Source: Streptomyces neyagawaensis (GTDB taxonomy: Bacteria; Actinomycetota; Actinomycetes; Streptomycetales; Streptomycetaceae). Taken from it: a DNA stretch of 64,000 bases. The position numbers and the translations under genes are program-made. Shown here one piece after another: positions 10,291 to 17,892 of this stretch. The stretch's first letter is position 1; each line of letters opens with the position of its first letter. The notes under the pieces were generated by a model. It had not been told where the DNA came from, searched no databases, and saw only the letters and a program-made list of their open reading frames with translations. The stretch lies in contig NZ_JAMGBG010000053.1 of assembly GCF_023516595.1 (NCBI RefSeq), positions 93,161-157,160 of the forward strand, written 5' to 3'.

Positions 10291-10549
10291 GAGAAACACT
10301 CCCCCGGACTGGTTGTGCCTCCAATGATGCTCCAACGCGCGCCGCAGGGCATCGGTTCCCGGGCCCGCCTTCTGTTGCGGTTCCGTCTCCTTGAGTCGCA
10401 TGCGCGTAACAGCGGCCATGTTTGTCACCGGTTGATCAATCCGATGCTCATACCCAGGGCGGGTTGAGTACGTTCATGGGTTGCCGTGCGGTCCCGGATC
10501 GCGGATCGCGTATTCACGGGGACGTCTGCTCTCCGGGACAGGGGAATCA

Positions 10550-11296
10550 ATGACCGCGCCAGGCTTACCGGGAGATTCCGGGCTCGACGACCGCGTGCCG
10601 TTCCTCGCCCGGCTGGAGACCGCGGACCGCGGCGCGCTGCTCGGCCTGGGCCGTGAGCTGGCCTTCAAACCTCGCGATGTCCTGCTCCACCAGCACGAAC
10701 CCTCGTCGTTCGTCCTCTTCGTGACACACGGCTGGACGAAGGTGACCGCGGCCGCGGTCAACGGGTACGAGGCCCTCCTCGCGCTGCGCGGCCCCGGCGA
10801 CATCATCGGCGAGTCCGCCGCGCTCACCGGCCGGCCGCGTTCGGCGACGGTGACGGCGCTGGAGGCGGTACGGGCGGTGGCCGTGGACCGGGACCGCTTC
10901 ACCGAGTTCCTCGGCGGCTCCCCCACCGTGTCGTACGCGCTGCTCGGCCTCACGTCCGACCGGATGCGCGCGGCCGACCAACGGCGGCTGGAGTTCGCGT
11001 CGATGAGCGTGCGGGAACGGCTCGCGGCTCTGCTGCTGGAGCTGGCCCACACCAACGCGCGTTACACGAAGGCGGGCGTCGAACTCCTTGTCCCGCTGAG
11101 CAAGCAGGAACTCGCCGGATCTGTCGGTGCCTCGCGCGAGATGGTCCAGCGGCTGCTGAAGGATCTGCGGGAACGAGGCGTCGTGGTCACCGGACGACGG
11201 ACGCTCAAGATCGTGCGGATGGACGTCCTGCGGCGGATCGCGCGCGCTGAGGGCGGCGACTGCGGGAGGACGGCCGGGGTCGAGTCCGGGTTCTGA
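10550..11296 (+). CDS. Crp/Fnr-family transcription factor with intact cNMP-binding and CRP-type DNA-recognition residues
   Basis: 248 residues from the ATG at 10550 (MTAPGLPG). The N-terminal cyclic-nucleotide-binding barrel (about 17-125) keeps the phosphate-binding cassette: E88 in DIIGES and R97-S98 in GRPRSAT, matching Glu72, Arg82 and Ser83 of E. coli CRP. A dimer helix follows, then a winged helix with recognition segment SREMVQR (R196, E197, R201), the same spacing as CRP R180/E181/R185. So binding of a cyclic nucleotide and of TGTGA-N6-TCACA-like sites is plausible. It is distinct from the housekeeping Streptomyces Crp I recall, which is shorter and encoded elsewhere. It lies immediately upstream of the cyclase operon in the same direction, and a near-perfect CRP site sits between them. 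The natural ligand is unknown. Confidence 0.92.
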   Translation: MTAPGLPGDSGLDDRVPFLARLETADRGALLGLGRELAFKPRDVLLHQHEPSSFVLFVTHGWTKVTAAAVNGYEALLALRGPGDIIGESAALTGRPRSATVTALEAVRAVAVDRDRFTEFLGGSPTVSYALLGLTSDRMRAADQRRLEFASMSVRERLAALLLELAHTNARYTKAGVELLVPLSKQELAGSVGASREMVQRLLKDLRERGVVVTGRRTLKIVRMDVLRRIARAEGGDCGRTAGVESGF

Positions 11297-11331
11297 GGTT
11301 TCCGGGGTCCGAGTTTCCGGGTTCTGAGGTT
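11285..11331. repeat. Direct repeat at the end of the crp-like gene
   Basis: tccgggttctgaggtt occurs at 11285-11300 and again at 11316-11331 (31-bp period); the first copy includes the stop codon. Confidence 0.75.
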
Positions 11332-11380
11332 CCCCCGGGCTGCCGCCGAGCGCCGTGCCCCATGAGGCGTGTGCTGCCTC

Positions 11381-11396
11381 TGTGCACACGGTCACA
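11381..11396. promoter_or_regulatory. Probable CRP-type operator upstream of the cyclase operon
   Basis: TGTGC-ACACGG-TCACA differs from the CRP consensus TGTGA-N6-TCACA at one position. It lies about 88-103 bp before the cyclase ATG and just downstream of the crp-like gene, whose recognition helix has CRP-type residues. Whether it activates or represses cannot be told. Confidence 0.65.
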
Positions 11397-11483
11397 CTTC
11401 GAGTGGGTCATCCGTCCTCTCGCGGGACCCGGGGTCGACGCCACGCTTCTCACCCAGGCGACAGGCCCCATCGAGAGGCGACC

Positions 11484-12341
11484 ATGACGGACCCCGTGAG
11501 CCGGACCATCCTCCTGCTCGACATCGAGCGTTACAGCGCCCGGGACGACGTGGAGCAGGCGTACTTGCGGCGCATGCTCTACGACATCACCGACCGCGCG
11601 CTGGAGAGCGCGGGCATCGACGAGACCCTGCGGCTGCGGGCCGACCGGGGTGACGCGGTGATGGAGCTGATCGACGCGAACGCGTCGGTGACAGCCCTGC
11701 TGCGGGCCCTGCTCACCGAGGTTCCGGCCCAGCTGCGGGCCGTCAACCGCATGGCGTCCAGCTCGGCCCAGATCCGCTTGCGGGGTGTCGTCGCCGACGG
11801 GTACGTGGCCGTCGACGGGCTCGACGGCTGGGTCGGCTCGGATCTCAACCACGCGTGCCGCCTCCTCGACGCCCAGCTCCTCCGCGCCGCCCTGCGGTCC
11901 CGTACCGACGACTTCGCGCTGTGCGTCTCGGAGGGGATCCACTCCGGGATCGTGCGCCACGACCGCCCCGGTGTCCGGGCCGCGGACTTCCACCCGATGA
12001 CGGTCGACAGCAAGAACGGTCCCTTGCGGGCGTGGCTGCACGGGCCGGTGCCGGGCAGGACGCCCGGCGCTCACGACCACGGTGAGAGGGGGGCGGGGGA
12101 AGCCCCGGTGCCGGACGGTCAGGGGGACGGTCCGGCACCGGGGCGCGACGCCGGCCCCACCGCGGGAGAGGCCACCACGGGTTCCTCCGGTGGTGGCCCC
12201 GCGGGCCCGGTCTTCCACTTCAACGGTGGCGCCCCCAGCTTCGGAGGCAGCCTCGTCGGCGGGGACCAGCACGGCGTCTCCGGTGGTCAGGTCACCGGAG
12301 ACGTCCACCTCGGCGGCGGGAGCAAGGGAGCCTCGGCATGA
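11484..12341 (+). CDS. Class III nucleotidyl cyclase-like protein with C-terminal glycine-rich motif
   Basis: 285 residues from the ATG at 11484, preceded by GAGAGG. Residues 8-165 look like a minimal class III cyclase fold. D13 (ILLLDIERYS) and D57 (RADRGDAVM) are 44 residues apart, the spacing of the two metal-binding aspartates in mammalian adenylyl cyclase. N122-x3-R126 (LNHACRLLD) matches the transition-state Asn/Arg pair, and G118 and D114 lie where the preceding loop should be. So the catalytic set appears complete, unlike decayed cyclase-like domains. The base-selecting positions are not those of adenylyl cyclases, so the product (cAMP, cGMP, cUMP, cCMP) cannot be called. A disordered linker (about 180-245) leads to a 26-residue motif at 253-278 shared with the next protein. 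Its stop overlaps the next start (ATGA). Confidence 0.8.
   Translation: MTDPVSRTILLLDIERYSARDDVEQAYLRRMLYDITDRALESAGIDETLRLRADRGDAVMELIDANASVTALLRALLTEVPAQLRAVNRMASSSAQIRLRGVVADGYVAVDGLDGWVGSDLNHACRLLDAQLLRAALRSRTDDFALCVSEGIHSGIVRHDRPGVRAADFHPMTVDSKNGPLRAWLHGPVPGRTPGAHDHGERGAGEAPVPDGQGDGPAPGRDAGPTAGEATTGSSGGGPAGPVFHFNGGAPSFGGSLVGGDQHGVSGGQVTGDVHLGGGSKGASA
12240..12317 (+). repeat. Shared glycine-rich motif, copy 1 (cyclase C-terminus)
   Basis: Encodes residues 253-278 of the cyclase-like protein, FGGSLVGG-D-QHGVSGGQ-VTGDV-H-LGG. Copy 2 is at 12506-12583; 24 of 26 residues are identical but about 12 codons differ synonymously. Confidence 0.9.
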
Positions 12342-14458
12342 CCGTGCCCCCGAGCGAGGCGACGGAACCGGACGCCGTCCTGGAGGACCCGTACGTCGGC
12401 GGGGACGCGGACGACGAACCGGAGGAGCGGACGCAGGAGGCCCGGGCCGCCCAGCGGGAGCTCTTCGCCCACACCCCGGGGTTCATCCTCGGCCCGACCG
12501 CCTCCTTCGGCGGGAGCCTGGTCGGCGGCGCCCAGCACGGGGTGTCGGGCGGCCAGGTCACCGGGGACGTGTTCCTCGGCGGAAAGACGGAGATCCACCA
12601 CCACGGGCCGGCCGCGCAGGCCCACGTCTCCGGGGAGATCCCATCCGAACGGCAGGACGCACTGGCGGAGGTGTTCGTGGAGGGGCCCGCCTTCGCGGAG
12701 GCCCTGGAACGGCTGCGCGAGGAACGGGTGCTGGTCCTGTCGGGCAGCCACGCCGGCGGGCGGTACGCGGCCGCGCGCATGTTGCTGCACCGGCTGGGCG
12801 TGCCGGCGGTGCACGCCCTTCCAGCGGAGACGACACCCTCGGCGCTGCCCGCCCAGCTGACCCAGCCGGGCGGTTACGTCCTGCGGGGTCTGCCCCTGAG
12901 CCGTAACCGCCCGCTGCGCGACACCCATCTGTACGCGGCCCGCGACCAGCTCAAGAAGGCGGGCGCCCATCTGGTGGTGACGGTGGAGAAGTCGCCGTTC
13001 CTGCTGGGAGTGACCCCGGTCGTGTGGGAACCGCCGAGCGCACAGGACGTCGTACGGGCACTGGTGGTGTCCCGGCGGAAGGGCGACGCCGACGCGCTGC
13101 TCGGGCTCGCTCCGGTACGCGAGTTCCTCGCCCGGGGCCATCACCGTCCCGCCGAGGCCGCCGAGTTCGCCGAGGCGCTCGCCGCCTACGACGGGAGCCC
13201 CGAGGCGCTGGCACGGCTGAGGGACTTCGGTCAGACCGCGGTGGAGAAGCAGTGCCGGGACTGGCTCGGTGACCCCGCCACGGATCTGCGGGAGAAGGCG
13301 TTCCTGATCTCCCTCGCCGTCTTCGACCACGCGCCGTACGTGCTGGCCGCCGAGCTGGCGGACAAACTGTTCGTGCACTTCCAGCGGCTGCAGAATCCCG
13401 ATCAGCCGCCGAGCATCCCGGTGTTCGGGCCCGATGCGTCCGAGCGGCTGGACTTCGCCCGCGCCGACGGCGAACTGCTGGAGGAGCAGACGGACTGGGG
13501 CCCAGTGCCCCAGTTCTCGACCCGTTTCCGGGAGGAGCGCACCCCGCGTGTGCTGCTGACCGAGGTGTGGACCAACCATCCCTCGGCGCGCCCCGCGCTG
13601 GTCGCCTGGCTCAAGGAGCTGGCCCGTGACGGCCGGCCGGTGGTGCGGACCCGGGCCGCGGCGGCCACCGCGCTGCTCGCACTCGCCGATCTGCCCTCGG
13701 CGGTCGCGCTGCTCATCGACGGCTGGGCCGTCTCCCGCAGCTTCGGTCCGCGGGTGACCGCCGCGAACACCCTCACTCTCGCCCAGCTGCTGAACGCGCC
13801 GGCCGTGCTGCGGCTGCTCACGCAGTGGTGCACCGACGCGCACTGGGCCCGCCGCTGGACCGCGATCCGCGCGTTGGGTCTGCTCACCCCCCTCCGCCCG
13901 GACCTGGCCGGCCCCGCGCTCACCGCGCTCGCCGCCCGGGCCCGCGCCGACACCAGCAGCGTCGCCGAGGCCAACAACCTGGTCGAGTCCACCGCCCTGC
14001 TGCTCTCGGTGGGCGCTCGCCGCGGCGAGATGCTCTCCGAACTCGTACGGCTGCTGTACCTGGACACATCGGCGGTCCGCGCGCTCGCGCTGAACGCCTT
14101 CGTCCGGGCCTGCGACAACGCCGAGGAGAACGCGCTCGTCGACTGGTACGCCGACACCGGCATGTACGAGGCGGACTCCGCGCGCGACCTCGCCACCCTG
14201 TGGCGCACCGCCCTCGGCGACCGGGTCCACACCCGGCAGGCCCTCAACGCCCTGCGCACCTGGGTGCTCGTCGCGCAGTACCGCCCGGACACCGCCCGCG
14301 CCCTGGAGCTGCTGCTGCCCGCACTGGTCGTCACGGCGGCCGACCGCGACCGGCTCGCCCATGAGCTGCGCACCATGCGCGCCGAGGACGGGTTCTCCCG
14401 TCCCGCCCTCGCCGACCATCTGCTCGCGGTGCTGCATCCGGCACCCGCGACGTCCTGA
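12338..14458 (+). CDS. STAND-like NTPase with degenerate P-loop and alpha-solenoid C-terminus
   Basis: 706 residues, start overlapping the cyclase stop by 4 bp. Residues 1-50 are acidic and disordered; 57-82 carry the glycine-rich motif shared with the cyclase. At about 127-140, VLVLSGSHAGGRYAAARMLL has the position and hydrophobic lead-in of a Walker A, but the lysine-Ser/Thr is replaced by Arg-Tyr. GAHLVVTVEKSP (about 209-220) resembles the sensor strand of STAND-type NTPases. The rest (about 260-700) is helix-rich with Ala/Leu periodicity (for example RTRAAAATALLALADL and RRWTAIRALGLL), like HEAT or armadillo repeats. I infer a scaffold or receptor that may bind nucleotide weakly or not at all. 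NLR/STAND immune proteins often carry N-terminal homotypic motifs matched in a neighbouring effector gene, which is the layout here. Function unproven. Confidence 0.75.
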   Translation: MTVPPSEATEPDAVLEDPYVGGDADDEPEERTQEARAAQRELFAHTPGFILGPTASFGGSLVGGAQHGVSGGQVTGDVFLGGKTEIHHHGPAAQAHVSGEIPSERQDALAEVFVEGPAFAEALERLREERVLVLSGSHAGGRYAAARMLLHRLGVPAVHALPAETTPSALPAQLTQPGGYVLRGLPLSRNRPLRDTHLYAARDQLKKAGAHLVVTVEKSPFLLGVTPVVWEPPSAQDVVRALVVSRRKGDADALLGLAPVREFLARGHHRPAEAAEFAEALAAYDGSPEALARLRDFGQTAVEKQCRDWLGDPATDLREKAFLISLAVFDHAPYVLAAELADKLFVHFQRLQNPDQPPSIPVFGPDASERLDFARADGELLEEQTDWGPVPQFSTRFREERTPRVLLTEVWTNHPSARPALVAWLKELARDGRPVVRTRAAAATALLALADLPSAVALLIDGWAVSRSFGPRVTAANTLTLAQLLNAPAVLRLLTQWCTDAHWARRWTAIRALGLLTPLRPDLAGPALTALAARARADTSSVAEANNLVESTALLLSVGARRGEMLSELVRLLYLDTSAVRALALNAFVRACDNAEENALVDWYADTGMYEADSARDLATLWRTALGDRVHTRQALNALRTWVLVAQYRPDTARALELLLPALVVTAADRDRLAHELRTMRAEDGFSRPALADHLLAVLHPAPATS
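12506..12583 (+). repeat. Shared glycine-rich motif, copy 2 (NTPase N-terminus)
   Basis: Encodes residues 57-82 of the STAND-like protein. It differs from copy 1 in only two residues (Asp to Ala, His to Phe) despite many silent changes. Confidence 0.9.
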
Positions 14459-14495
14459 CGCAACCCGCGACACCCGGAACACAAGGAGTTGAACC

Positions 14496-15761
14496 ATGGC
14501 GGACCTCCGCCGAGAGCCGGAGTGGCGGCAGCATGCCGACCGGCACAGCAGGCTGATCGATCCGGTCCTCACGGTCCGGCCGATCTCCCGCTTCGAGTAC
14601 ACGACCCGGCGCCCGGCCACCGCGATCGACCACGCACTGGTGTTCGTGACATCAGGCGGGGAGTACGACGTGTACGTCCCGCCCCACCGGCCCGGCCGCG
14701 CGGAGGCCGCGACCCGCCGCTACACCTCGGTGTACGAGGTGGACACCGGCAGCCACGAGGTGAATCTGGAGCTGGAGCTGCCCTGCCACGACGACGCCTT
14801 CTCCTTCAAGGCGACCGCCGACCTGACCTGGCGGGTCTCGGACGCGGAGGCGTACGTACGCGGAGGCGAGCGCGACGTCCCCAGACGGCTGCTGCGCGAA
14901 CTGCAGCAGTTGGGGCGGCCGGTGACCCGCCGGTTCGCCATCGAGGACGCCCCGGACGCCGAGGCCGCCGTGCAGCAGGCCGTCGACGCGTGCGGCTTCG
15001 CGGCGGGCATCGGGCTCGCGGTCACCTGCGCCGTCCAGCTGAGCCTGGACGACGAGACGGCCGAGCACCAGCGGCGGAAGCGGGCCCTGCGCTACGAGTC
15101 CGAGTTGCTCGACCCCGAGCACGAGCTCCGGCTGCGCAAGGCCCGGCTGGAGTACGAACTGGAGGCGCTGAGCCAGCGGCAGCAGCAGGAACTGGCGGCC
15201 CAGAAGATCAACTTCTACCAGTACCACCTCCAGTACGGCGGCGTCGGCGCCTGGGCCCTGCACCTGGCCCAGCATCCCGAGGACACCCAGCTCGTCATCA
15301 ACAACATCCAGCAGGACCAGCTGACCTTCATCCAGAGCCAGTTGGAGCTGATCGGCGGCGACAGCCTGGAGGACTACCAGAAGGCCGAGTCCATGCGTCA
15401 GGTCCGCCACGCGGTCGACGAACTCGTCCGCCGTCGGTCCGCGTCCCCCGACGACCGGACAGCCCTGCCGACGGGAACACCGGCCCCGGCCGGCGCGCAG
15501 CCCACCCCTGAACCTCCCCAGGACGCCGACCGGAGCGACCGGGCACCGTACGACGGTCAAGGGCCGGGCCCATACTCCGGACTTCCACCGGAGGGAGCCG
15601 CACCGGCGGGCGCGTACGGCGGGCCGACCCCCATGACGACGTCGGCGAACGGGCCCGCGACCCCGTCGCCCTTCGTACCGGCCCAACCGACCGGGCCTGC
15701 CGTCCCCCTGCGGCCCAGCGCCCGGAGCGGCGCGGAGGACACGGACGCGGGGAGGGGATGA
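14496..15761 (+). CDS. SPFH/band-7-like protein with coiled coil and disordered tail
   Basis: 421 residues; AAGGAG precedes the ATG. Residues about 22-190 resemble the SPFH (stomatin/prohibitin) fold: alternating strands, a TADLTWRVSDAEAYV segment typical of the d.sv.wrV.D stretch, helix-forming RRLLRELQQL and the closing AAGIGLAVTCAVQLSL. A charged coiled coil follows (about 195-245, HQRRKRALRYESEL through LSQRQQQELAAQK), as in flotillins. The C-terminal 110 residues are Pro/Gly/Ala-rich and probably disordered. No N-terminal membrane helix is evident, so any membrane contact would be peripheral or through partners. It lies 37 bp after the NTPase gene and 4 bp before the membrane-protein gene. 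SPFH proteins scaffold membrane assemblies; here that role is inference. Confidence 0.68.
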   Translation: MADLRREPEWRQHADRHSRLIDPVLTVRPISRFEYTTRRPATAIDHALVFVTSGGEYDVYVPPHRPGRAEAATRRYTSVYEVDTGSHEVNLELELPCHDDAFSFKATADLTWRVSDAEAYVRGGERDVPRRLLRELQQLGRPVTRRFAIEDAPDAEAAVQQAVDACGFAAGIGLAVTCAVQLSLDDETAEHQRRKRALRYESELLDPEHELRLRKARLEYELEALSQRQQQELAAQKINFYQYHLQYGGVGAWALHLAQHPEDTQLVINNIQQDQLTFIQSQLELIGGDSLEDYQKAESMRQVRHAVDELVRRRSASPDDRTALPTGTPAPAGAQPTPEPPQDADRSDRAPYDGQGPGPYSGLPPEGAAPAGAYGGPTPMTTSANGPATPSPFVPAQPTGPAVPLRPSARSGAEDTDAGRG

Positions 15762-15765
15762 CACG

Positions 15766-16317
15766 GTGACGGCGCCGGACACCACCACACAGCCGACCCC
15801 CGGCCGTACGGCCTCCGGCACGGCAGCCCCCGGGACCACCACAGCCGAACGGCTGCTCGCCGAGATGCGTGCGGAGATCGCGCGGGCCGACAGCAAGGCC
15901 GCCGTTCTGGTGGCCGCGCTGGGCATGACGGCCGGTGTGTTCAGCGGGCTCGTGGCGGGCCGGGACTGGACCCCGGACACCCTGCCGCCGCCGGGGGCGG
16001 CCCTGTGGTGGGCCGGCACCACCGCGTTCGCCCTGTCCCTGCTGGCCCTGCTGCTCGCCGTGCTGCCCCGGTACGGCAACGGTGTCTGGGCGGAGGGCCG
16101 CCCGCTGAGCTACTTCGGCGACGTCCAGCGGGCCGTACGGCAGGACCTGTTGGCGACGGCTCTCCTCGCCACCGAGCGAGACCCCCTGGCGGCCCTCACC
16201 ACCGCCCTCACCGAGACCAGCCGCATCGCCGCCCGCAAGCACCAGTGGATCCGCGTCGGCCTGATCGCCTTCTGCGCCGGCACGGTCCTCCTCCCCGCCT
16301 CCCTACTGACCTCCTGA
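15766..16317 (+). CDS. Pycsar-effector-like three-helix membrane protein (PycTM/DUF5706 type)
   Basis: 183 residues from a GTG at 15766, four bases after the previous stop, with GAGGGG upstream. After a disordered start, RLLAEMRAEIARADSKAAVL (about 29-48) matches the amphipathic lead-in with the ADxKA signature that precedes the first helix in Pycsar membrane effectors. Membrane segments are about 46-65, 78-100 and 162-181, with LLAVLPR after the second. In Pycsar defence, a cyclic pyrimidine nucleotide made by a cyclase after infection triggers a membrane protein of this type, which breaks membrane integrity. Its operon neighbour is a class III cyclase, which supports the link. SLATT-type two-helix effectors are an alternative assignment. 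Confidence 0.7.
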   Translation: MTAPDTTTQPTPGRTASGTAAPGTTTAERLLAEMRAEIARADSKAAVLVAALGMTAGVFSGLVAGRDWTPDTLPPPGAALWWAGTTAFALSLLALLLAVLPRYGNGVWAEGRPLSYFGDVQRAVRQDLLATALLATERDPLAALTTALTETSRIAARKHQWIRVGLIAFCAGTVLLPASLLTS

Positions 16318-16339
16318 CGCCCGCTCCCGAGGACCCCGC

Positions 16340-17845
16340 ATGACCGAGCCCGCGCCGAACCCGGCACCCGCCCCACCACCCCCGGCATACCCGGAGTCAT
16401 TCGCCCCCTCCCTGCCCGCGTATCCGAAGGCACAGGCTCCATCCGTGCCCCTGTACCCCGAGGCACCGGCCCCACCCGCACCCCCGTACCCCGAGGCAGC
16501 GGTCCCACCTCCGCCCGCATATCCCGAGGCAACGACCCCACTCGCGCCCGCGCACCCCGGTGCGATCACCGCACCCGCGCCCCCGGAGGACGCCGTGCCT
16601 CCGCCACCGCTCTACCCGGACACCACGGCTCCCCCAGCTCCGACGTACCCGGAGGCCGCTGCTCCACCACCACCGCCCTACCCGGAAGCCGCCGCTCCAC
16701 CATCTCCGACGTACCCCGAAGCCGCCGCTCCGCTCTCGCCCCCGCACCCGGACGCGACCACCCCACCCGCGCCCCGGTCCCCGGCCCCGTCCTCCTCCGA
16801 GACGGCTGCGTCTCCCCCGCAACCGCGCACAGAGCCCGTAACTGCCCCTGCGGCCCCCAGCCCCTCGGCGGCCCCCGACGACCTCGACTACCGTCACCGC
16901 GGCTCCCGGGTGCACATAGCGGCGCGGCAGCGGGGGGCGGACGTCACGACGTGGGGTCGGCTGATCATGTACGTGCCCGGCCTCGCGGCGAGCTTCGCCC
17001 TGGTCGCCACCGTCGCGGTGTACCTCGCGGGAGCCATCGTCGGCTGGACCGTCGTGGCCGCGTGGCTGTTCTCCGGCGTGCTGGTCTTCCACCGCCCGTC
17101 CGAGCGTCTGTTCGCCCGGGTGGTCCTGAGGCTCCGCGCACCCGAGCCCGAGGAGCGCGAGCGCCTGGAGCCGGTCTGGCAGGAGGTCATCGCCCGCGCC
17201 GGCATCGAGGCGGACACCTACGAACTGATGGTGGAGAACAGCGACAAGCTCAACGCCGTAGCGGTCGGCGGCCATGTCGTCGGAGTCACCACGTACGCCC
17301 TCCACGAGGTCCCCAGCAGTCACCTCGCCGCCGTGCTCGCCCACGAACTCGGCCACCACACCGGCGGCCACTCCTGGGCGGCCCTGCTCGGCTACTGGTA
17401 CTCGCTGCCCGCCCGCGTCACCCTGACCGTGGCGAGTCTCCTCTCCCTCTTCCTGGTCCTCGTCGCCAACGCCATGTCGACGCTGCTGGCCGTCGGCATC
17501 GGCCTCGTCCTGGCCTTCTTCGTGATCTCCTCCGCCATCGCCTACTGGCCCATCACGCTGGCGCTGATCACGGCCCCGATTGTGCTCTCCTACACCGCGC
17601 GCAAGGGCGAGTTCCGCGCCGACCAGCAAGCCGTGGCCCTGGGATTCGGCCCGGAGATGGCAGAAGTACTGCGGCACCGGCAGGCCCAGCAGGCCGCCGC
17701 CCGCGCCAAGGCCGAGCGCGAGAAGCCGGCGGCATCCCGTGAGGACACCAAGTGGCCGGACCTGTTCGGCCCCTTCTTCCCCAGCCACCCCGGTGACGAG
17801 GTACGGCTTCGGGCCCTGGAACCCCCGGCCCCGTCGGACGCCTGA
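16340..17845 (+). CDS. M48-family membrane metalloprotease with long proline-rich N-terminal tail
   Basis: 501 residues. Residues 1-175 are a low-complexity tail of repeated P-x-YPEA units. Two membrane segments follow (about 208-250), then the zinc motif HELGHH (H335, E336, H339) and a further hydrophobic pair (about 355-412). The third ligand is E424 in KGEFRADQQAV, so the catalytic site is complete. M48 proteases cleave membrane or envelope proteins. The YPEA tail is predicted cytoplasmic and unlike standard HtpX (a true HtpX is at 47450-48313). It is last in the five-gene operon (22 bp after the previous stop) and faces rpoC across a bidirectional terminator. A role in processing the SPFH or effector partners is conjecture. 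Confidence 0.87.
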   Translation: MTEPAPNPAPAPPPPAYPESFAPSLPAYPKAQAPSVPLYPEAPAPPAPPYPEAAVPPPPAYPEATTPLAPAHPGAITAPAPPEDAVPPPPLYPDTTAPPAPTYPEAAAPPPPPYPEAAAPPSPTYPEAAAPLSPPHPDATTPPAPRSPAPSSSETAASPPQPRTEPVTAPAAPSPSAAPDDLDYRHRGSRVHIAARQRGADVTTWGRLIMYVPGLAASFALVATVAVYLAGAIVGWTVVAAWLFSGVLVFHRPSERLFARVVLRLRAPEPEERERLEPVWQEVIARAGIEADTYELMVENSDKLNAVAVGGHVVGVTTYALHEVPSSHLAAVLAHELGHHTGGHSWAALLGYWYSLPARVTLTVASLLSLFLVLVANAMSTLLAVGIGLVLAFFVISSAIAYWPITLALITAPIVLSYTARKGEFRADQQAVALGFGPEMAEVLRHRQAQQAAARAKAEREKPAASREDTKWPDLFGPFFPSHPGDEVRLRALEPPAPSDA

Positions 17846-17892
17846 CCACGGCGCGCCCCGACCGGCGACGGACCGGCGCCCCCAAAAACCCC

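Noticed and set aside
12240..12583. Calling the shared motif an established BASS or RHIM motif
   Set aside because: Layout fits, but the core QVTGDV does not match the RHIM tetrad exactly; kept as a hypothesis only.
12287..14620. A 777-codon minus-strand frame opposite the STAND-like gene
   Set aside because: Composition is typical of antisense frames, and the plus-strand gene has coupled junctions and a conserved motif.
10550..17845. Prophage or integrative element
   Set aside because: No integrase, transposase, attachment repeats or phage structural genes are visible; base composition matches the neighbours.
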